A DNA stretch of 16,703 bases, taken from the NCBI GenBank assembly GCA_047620505.1, contig JBLHKS010000153.1:1-16703 (forward strand), in the 5' to 3' direction. The notes under the pieces were generated by a model. The model made no database searches and had not been told where the DNA came from. It saw only the letters and a program-made list of their open reading frames with translations. Position 1 is the first letter of the stretch, and every line of letters starts with the position of its first letter. Below are positions 13,885 through 16,703 of the stretch, piece by piece. A program made the translations under genes and the position numbers. The stretch comes from JBLHKS01 sp047620505. Its GTDB lineage: Bacteria; Verrucomicrobiota; Verrucomicrobiia; Verrucomicrobiales; DEV007.

Positions 13885-14162
13885 AGACCCTATTTGTGGG
13901 TGAACTTCGCAGAAAACCGTAGTCCCGAGTCTCCGCACTCGGGCGCGGCCACAGCCGCGATTATTTGTAACGGCTTCGTGGCCAAGGCGTAGCCCCCTAT
14001 CTCCAGCAGTGGAAACCGCCATAACTCCGCCATTCGCTCACCAAAAGAGTCGGAACTCAGGCGAGCCCCGGAATACCCGAATGACATCGGCGCTCGCGGT
14101 GACAACTCTGCTTGGTAAAAAAAGTCTTACCATCCCGGCTGGAAACTTCCTACCATCGCCGG
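13876..14162. other. Repeat-derived intergenic region
   Basis: Apart from the REP-like copy at 13919-13979 I see no gene. A 71-codon minus-strand frame (14105-13890) reads through the repeat and has no domain or ribosome binding site. The bases after 14110 (two similar CTTACCATC/CCTACCATC words at 14136 and 14150) form the leader of the next gene, without a Shine-Dalgarno sequence. Confidence 0.45.
13919..13979 (+). repeat. REP-like dispersed repeat, copy B
   Basis: It begins GTAGT, then the hairpin CCCGAGT (13924-13930) - CTCCGC - ACTCGGG (13937-13943), then a second hairpin CGCGGC-CACA-GCCGCG (13944-13959). It matches 2147-2207 in inverted orientation at 54 of 61 positions. Similarity continues weakly beyond the core (ATAGGGTCTC-like words on one side). 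Confidence 0.65.
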
Positions 14163-14804
14163 ATGACCGATAAAGAGGAAGACAAACTCTCAATGTACTA
14201 CGCGGTCATCGCCGCTTGTGCCAAGCACAACACCGCGTGGCAGACCCTACCCGCCTTCGCCAACGGCTACGGAGAATTCCAGACCGAAGTCGACGCCATT
14301 TCCGCCGCTGCGGAAACCCAACAAGCCGGAATCACCGGGGCCGCCAAAGACAAATCCGCCCGCCGCCAGACCATGGCCGAATCCGCCTTCCCCATCGCCG
14401 CATCCGTTCAAGCCTGGGCCACGCTCAACGACAACGCCACCCTCGCCGGACGGATCGCCTTCACCCTGAGCGATTTTCTCTATGGCCGCGACACCGAAAG
14501 CGAAGAACGCGCCCGCCTCGTCCACACCGAAGCCGCCGCGATTCTCGCCAGCCTCGCCGACTACGGTGTCACCCAGCAGCTGCTGGACAATCTGCTCGCC
14601 GCCATCGACGCCTATAAAACGACGTTGACCGCCCCACGCGCCGCCATCACCAACCGCAAAACCGCCACCGCCGCGATCAAAACCGGTTTCGCCAATGCGG
14701 ATACGATCTTGAGAGACCGGATGGATAAAATCGTTCCGATTCTAGAAGCGACACAACCGGCGTTCGTGACGGATTATCGCAACGCGCGGATCATTGTAGA
14801 TTGA
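14163..14804 (+). CDS. Unknown helical protein, paralog 1, 213 aa
   Basis: The start at 14163 (MTDKEEDKLSMYYAVIAAC) is set by its paralog at 15584, which begins MNDDQEDKLSMYY. The longer frame from 14112 is unsupported. It is predicted to be almost all helix, Ala-rich, without signal peptide or membrane span. Landmarks shared with the paralog are TAWQxLPAF (24-32), GITGA (56-60), RRQxMAE (67-73), SDFLxGRD (103-110), EERA (114-117), DxGVTQQLLD (133-142), LTAPRxAIT (155-163) and the C-terminal TQPAFxTDxRNAR. An ungapped by-eye count gives about 135 of 213 identical residues. No function is known to me. The gene carries the palindrome at 14574-14585. Confidence 0.75.
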   Translation: MTDKEEDKLSMYYAVIAACAKHNTAWQTLPAFANGYGEFQTEVDAISAAAETQQAGITGAAKDKSARRQTMAESAFPIAASVQAWATLNDNATLAGRIAFTLSDFLYGRDTESEERARLVHTEAAAILASLADYGVTQQLLDNLLAAIDAYKTTLTAPRAAITNRKTATAAIKTGFANADTILRDRMDKIVPILEATQPAFVTDYRNARIIVD

Positions 14805-14845
14805 GCCATACTATTATATGCAAAGGAACTCGCAATTGTCCCACC

Positions 14846-14947
14846 ATGGAGGGAACCGCTCCGTCGGTTCCGCAGTCGACCTGAATCCGATCGGCCCACC
14901 TGCGGATTGCCGGACCGATGCGGCATTGACGGAGCAATGCCCTCCAT
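14846..14947. repeat. Left REP pair of the RAYT unit
   Basis: Two hairpins in inverted orientation. The first: ATGGAGGG, then GGAACCG (14852-14858) - CTCCGT - CGGTTCC (14865-14871). The second, at 14921-14947: GGCATTG - ACGGAG - CAATGCC, then CTCCAT. Reverse-complemented, the second has the same flank and the same CTCCGT loop, but its stem changed on both sides. This is the head-to-head pair typical of REP/BIME units. Confidence 0.8.
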
Positions 14948-14976
14948 TCGTTGAATCGTAAAAACCATGGCGTGAG

Positions 14977-15477
14977 ATGACGCAGCAAACCGATCCACCT
15001 CCACTACCACAACGAAAGCGCCCCGGCCGTCTTCCGTTATACGAATACGGAAACCTCTCACCAATTATCTACCTCACGATTTGCGCCAAAGATCGCAAAG
15101 CAATCCTCGCAAAGGACGATGTCCACCACCTCTTGACCGGCGTTTGGTCTGATCCCGAAAACCATTGGTCCGTCGGACGATATGTTATTCTGCCCGATCA
15201 CCTGCATCTCTTCTGTTCGCCGAAATCCCCTCAATCTCTTGGTATTAAGGAATGGATAAAGTTCTGGAAAACGCACACCTCGAATCAATGGCCTCGACCT
15301 GACGAACACCCCATCTGGCAACTCGATGGCTGGGATACTCAACTGCGAACCGGCGACAACTATGATCAGAGATGGAATTATGTTCGCAACAACCCCGTCC
15401 GCCACGGCTTGGTCGAGAACGCAGATGACTGGCCCTATCAAGGTGAAATCGAACCATTAAAATGGCACGACAAATAA
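14977..15477 (+). CDS. REP-associated tyrosine transposase (RAYT, IS200/IS605-like Y1 family)
   Basis: 166 residues, the usual length of a Y1/HUH single-strand transposase domain. Motifs in order: IIYLTICAKDRKAIL (30-44; RAYTs commonly have TICTKDR), HUH motif DHLHLF with His75 and His77, and the catalytic Tyr in WNYVRNNPVRHGLV (Tyr135), ending WPYQGEIEPLKWHDK. RAYTs nick and join single-stranded DNA at REP hairpins and are usually single-copy and domesticated rather than freely mobile. A REP pair lies on each side; the right pair begins 2 bases after the stop. All catalytic residues are present, so it appears intact. The start at 14977 has no Shine-Dalgarno sequence. Confidence 0.92.
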   Translation: MTQQTDPPPLPQRKRPGRLPLYEYGNLSPIIYLTICAKDRKAILAKDDVHHLLTGVWSDPENHWSVGRYVILPDHLHLFCSPKSPQSLGIKEWIKFWKTHTSNQWPRPDEHPIWQLDGWDTQLRTGDNYDQRWNYVRNNPVRHGLVENADDWPYQGEIEPLKWHDK

Positions 15478-15478
15478 C

Positions 15479-15565
15479 ATGGAGGGAACCGCTCCGTCGG
15501 TTCCGCGGTCGACATGAAACCGGTCAACAGGGCCACCGCGGCATTGACGGAGCAATGCCCTCCAT
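15479..15565. repeat. Right REP pair of the RAYT unit
   Basis: The same layout as the left pair: ATGGAGGG, GGAACCG (15485-15491) - CTCCGT - CGGTTCC (15498-15504), then GGCATTG (15540-15546) - ACGGAG - CAATGCC (15553-15559) and CTCCAT. Both hairpins are identical to the left pair, while the spacer between them is shorter and diverged (only GTCGAC-TGAA-type words remain). Confidence 0.8.
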
Positions 15566-15583
15566 CCCCGACATGATGAAACC

Positions 15584-16573
15584 ATGAACGACGACCAGGA
15601 AGACAAACTCTCCATGTATTACGCCGTGATCGCCGCGGCGGAGAAACATGAAACGGCATGGCAACCCCTGCCGGCGTTCGTGACCCAATACGGGAACTTC
15701 ACCACTCACGTCGATACGATCCGCGACCTCGCGGAGGATCAGATCCAGGGGATCACGGGGGCGACGCGGGACAAGGCGCAACGAAGGCAGGCGATGGCGG
15801 AGCTGGCGTTTCCGGTCGCGACCGCCGTCCAGGCATGGGCGCTGGAAAACGACAACGCCGAGTTGGCGGACCGGGTCGGGTTCAGCATGAGCGACTTCCT
15901 CAATGGTCGCGACACGATCGCGGAGGAACGGGCGCAGGTCGTTCATGACGAGGGCGAGACGAATCTCGCCGGGCTGGGCGATTTCGGCGTGACCCAGCAG
16001 CTGCTGGATGATTCGCAGGCCACGATCGACGCCTATCACGAATTCCTCACCGCCCCGCGCGAGGCGATCACCGATCGCAAAGCCGCCACCGCCGCGATGC
16101 GCGTGGCCTTCGCGGATGCGGACGATGTCTTGAAGAACCGGCTCGACAAGTTGATCCCAATCCTCGCCCTCACCCAACCCGCCTTCGCAACCGACTGGCG
16201 CAATGCGCGGGGGATTTATGATTCCGGCGGCGGGGGCGGAAGCGGCGGCGGATCGGACGACGATTCATCGTCTTCCTCATCGGAATCGTCGTTGTCATCG
16301 ACATCGACATCGACTGAGGACTCGTCATCCTCCTTCTTCAGTTCCTCGTCACAGTCCTCGATGTCGTCGATTCCGAGTTCTTCGTCGTCCTCGGCCTTAT
16401 CGATCCCGCCGCCTTCGAGCAGTTCGTCGTTGTCTTCGATCTCATCATTCTTCAGCAGCAGCAGTTCCTCATTTCCCGTGCCGCCTTCGTCGTCCAGCAG
16501 TTCGATTTCGTCGTTCTTCTCGTCGTCGTCGAGTTCATCCTTCCCGCTGTCGAGCAGTTCGAGCGACGTTTAA
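15584..16573 (+). CDS. Unknown helical protein, paralog 2, with Gly linker and Ser-rich tail
   Basis: 329 residues. Residues 1-213 are the same helical domain as the gene at 14163, aligned without gaps. A Gly linker (SGGGGGSGGGSDDD, about 214-227) leads into a tail of about 100 residues that is mostly Ser with Phe, Pro and Ile interruptions (recurring SSFFSSSSSS and FPxPP units). The tail uses TCG, TCC, TCA, TCT, AGT and AGC, so it is selected as protein and not just a slipped trinucleotide. No signal peptide. Poly-Ser linkers are known in secreted enzymes of some marine bacteria, but a terminal tail on a protein without a signal is different. The start lies 18 bases after the right REP pair. 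The palindrome is at 15995-16006, the same codons as in paralog 1. Confidence 0.75.
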   Translation: MNDDQEDKLSMYYAVIAAAEKHETAWQPLPAFVTQYGNFTTHVDTIRDLAEDQIQGITGATRDKAQRRQAMAELAFPVATAVQAWALENDNAELADRVGFSMSDFLNGRDTIAEERAQVVHDEGETNLAGLGDFGVTQQLLDDSQATIDAYHEFLTAPREAITDRKAATAAMRVAFADADDVLKNRLDKLIPILALTQPAFATDWRNARGIYDSGGGGGSGGGSDDDSSSSSSESSLSSTSTSTEDSSSSFFSSSSQSSMSSIPSSSSSSALSIPPPSSSSSLSSISSFFSSSSSSFPVPPSSSSSSISSFFSSSSSSSFPLSSSSSDV

Positions 16574-16599
16574 AATCCCAACGGTGTGGAAAACTTCCC

Positions 16600-16703
16600 T
16601 TAGAAATTGGCGTAGATTTCGTGCAGTCTGTCCACTGCCCGGTTCCAGGGAACCTCGCGGTAAACGAAGGCGCGCAGCCACCGGATAAATTTCAGGCTCC
16701 TTA
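16600..16703 (-). CDS. Partial unknown protein, C-terminal 33 residues, runs off right edge
   Basis: The minus-strand frame enters from the right edge, has no stop until the TAA at 16602-16600, and ends WNRAVDRLHEIYANF. The segment contains KFIRWLRAFVYREVPWN, which is basic and aromatic as at the end of a helical or membrane-associated domain. It converges on paralog 2 with 26 bases between stops. Too short to identify. Confidence 0.5.
   Translation of the reverse strand, partial: RSLKFIRWLRAFVYREVPWNRAVDRLHEIYANF

Larger units (their letters stand above)
1229..16006. repeat. Dispersed palindrome family CAGCAGCTGCTG (core AGCAGCTGCT)
   Basis: Seven exact 12-mers start at 1229, 2734, 5721, 7602, 8589, 14574 and 15995. 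Two further copies, at 10964 and 12516, keep the 10-bp core. In genes the copies encode QQLL (2734, 5721, 14574, 15995) or AAA/AAAA (1229, 7602, 12516), so two reading frames and both strands are used. Two copies (8589, 10964) are intergenic. Single-mismatch relatives (CAGCAGTTGCTG) occur near 3508 and 13759. Chance expectation for a given 10-mer in a window this size is about 0.02. Confidence 0.75.

Noticed and set aside
13890..14105. Minus-strand 71-codon frame
   Set aside because: Most of it is the REP-like repeat and its flank; no start signals and no domain.
14846..15565. Possible CRISPR-like or IS terminal repeats
   Set aside because: The repeats are hairpin pairs flanking a Y1 transposase, with only one pair per side and no regular spacers. 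This is the RAYT/REP layout, and no classical terminal inverted repeat or target duplication is seen.
15524..16177. 217-codon minus-strand frame
   Set aside because: Antisense to paralog 2, whose frame is confirmed by ungapped similarity to paralog 1.
16226..16570. Ser-rich tail as a simple trinucleotide expansion or sequencing artefact
   Set aside because: All six serine codons are mixed and interrupted by Phe, Pro, Ile and Glu; the frame stays open to a single TAA close to the next gene.
13229..16573. A beta-lactam or antibiotic resistance module controlled by the BlaI-type gene
   Set aside because: No M56 sensor, beta-lactamase or penicillin-binding protein gene follows; the next genes are repeats and unknown paralogs.
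16203..16688. Arg-rich 161-codon plus-strand frame
   Set aside because: Out-of-frame reading of the Ser-rich tail (TCG-type repeats read as CGT), with no similarity to the paralog.

Overview
The window looks like chromosomal DNA of a Gram-negative bacterium of moderately high GC, most likely a member of the Verrucomicrobiota (PVC group). The outer membrane is shown by lpxK (lipid A synthesis), an outer-membrane beta-barrel protein and two lipoproteins. The phylum is an inference from the gene mix (MIF-like tautomerase, SGNH hydrolase, C39-like lipoprotein, winged-helix/membrane-protein pair, REP-type repeats) and from frequent starts without a Shine-Dalgarno sequence. It was not confirmed by any search.

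Layout. 1-324 is the 5' part of a minus-strand gene that runs off the left edge. 325-2220 is an accessory stretch: gene-poor DNA, one uncharacterised helical-looking protein (901-1665), a nested inverted-repeat element of about 320 bp (1796-2114) and a REP-like repeat (2147-2207). 2221-13612 is a compact conserved block: C39-like lipoprotein (-), (p)ppGpp-hydrolase-like HD protein and trpF (+), a beta-barrel protein with a strong terminator (+), a 6-TM protein plus winged-helix regulator (-), a large secreted SGNH hydrolase (-), lpxK and a DUF4105 membrane protein (+), then a minus-strand run of MIF-like tautomerase, thioredoxin-fold lipoprotein and trxB, and a BlaI-type repressor (+). 13613-16600 is a second accessory stretch: a 21-bp tandem repeat, an inverted copy of the repeat seen at 2147-2207, and two paralogous genes of unknown function that bracket a REP-associated tyrosine transposase (RAYT) with a REP pair on each side. 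16600-16703 is the 3' end of another minus-strand gene.

How parts fit together. Recognisable units are the translationally coupled HD-hydrolase/trpF pair, the membrane protein/regulator pair, lpxK with its DUF4105 neighbour, and the tautomerase, Trx-fold lipoprotein and trxB run. The most unusual signals are: (1) a perfect palindrome, AGCAGCTGCT, found nine times at roughly 1-3 kb spacing, in two reading frames, on both coding strands and between genes; (2) the RAYT unit, whose REP hairpins keep an identical loop but carry compensatory stem changes; (3) the duplicated gene around it, one copy of which has gained a serine-rich tail of about 116 residues; (4) repeats in opposite orientation that bracket the conserved block. 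No tRNA, rRNA or CRISPR array was seen.
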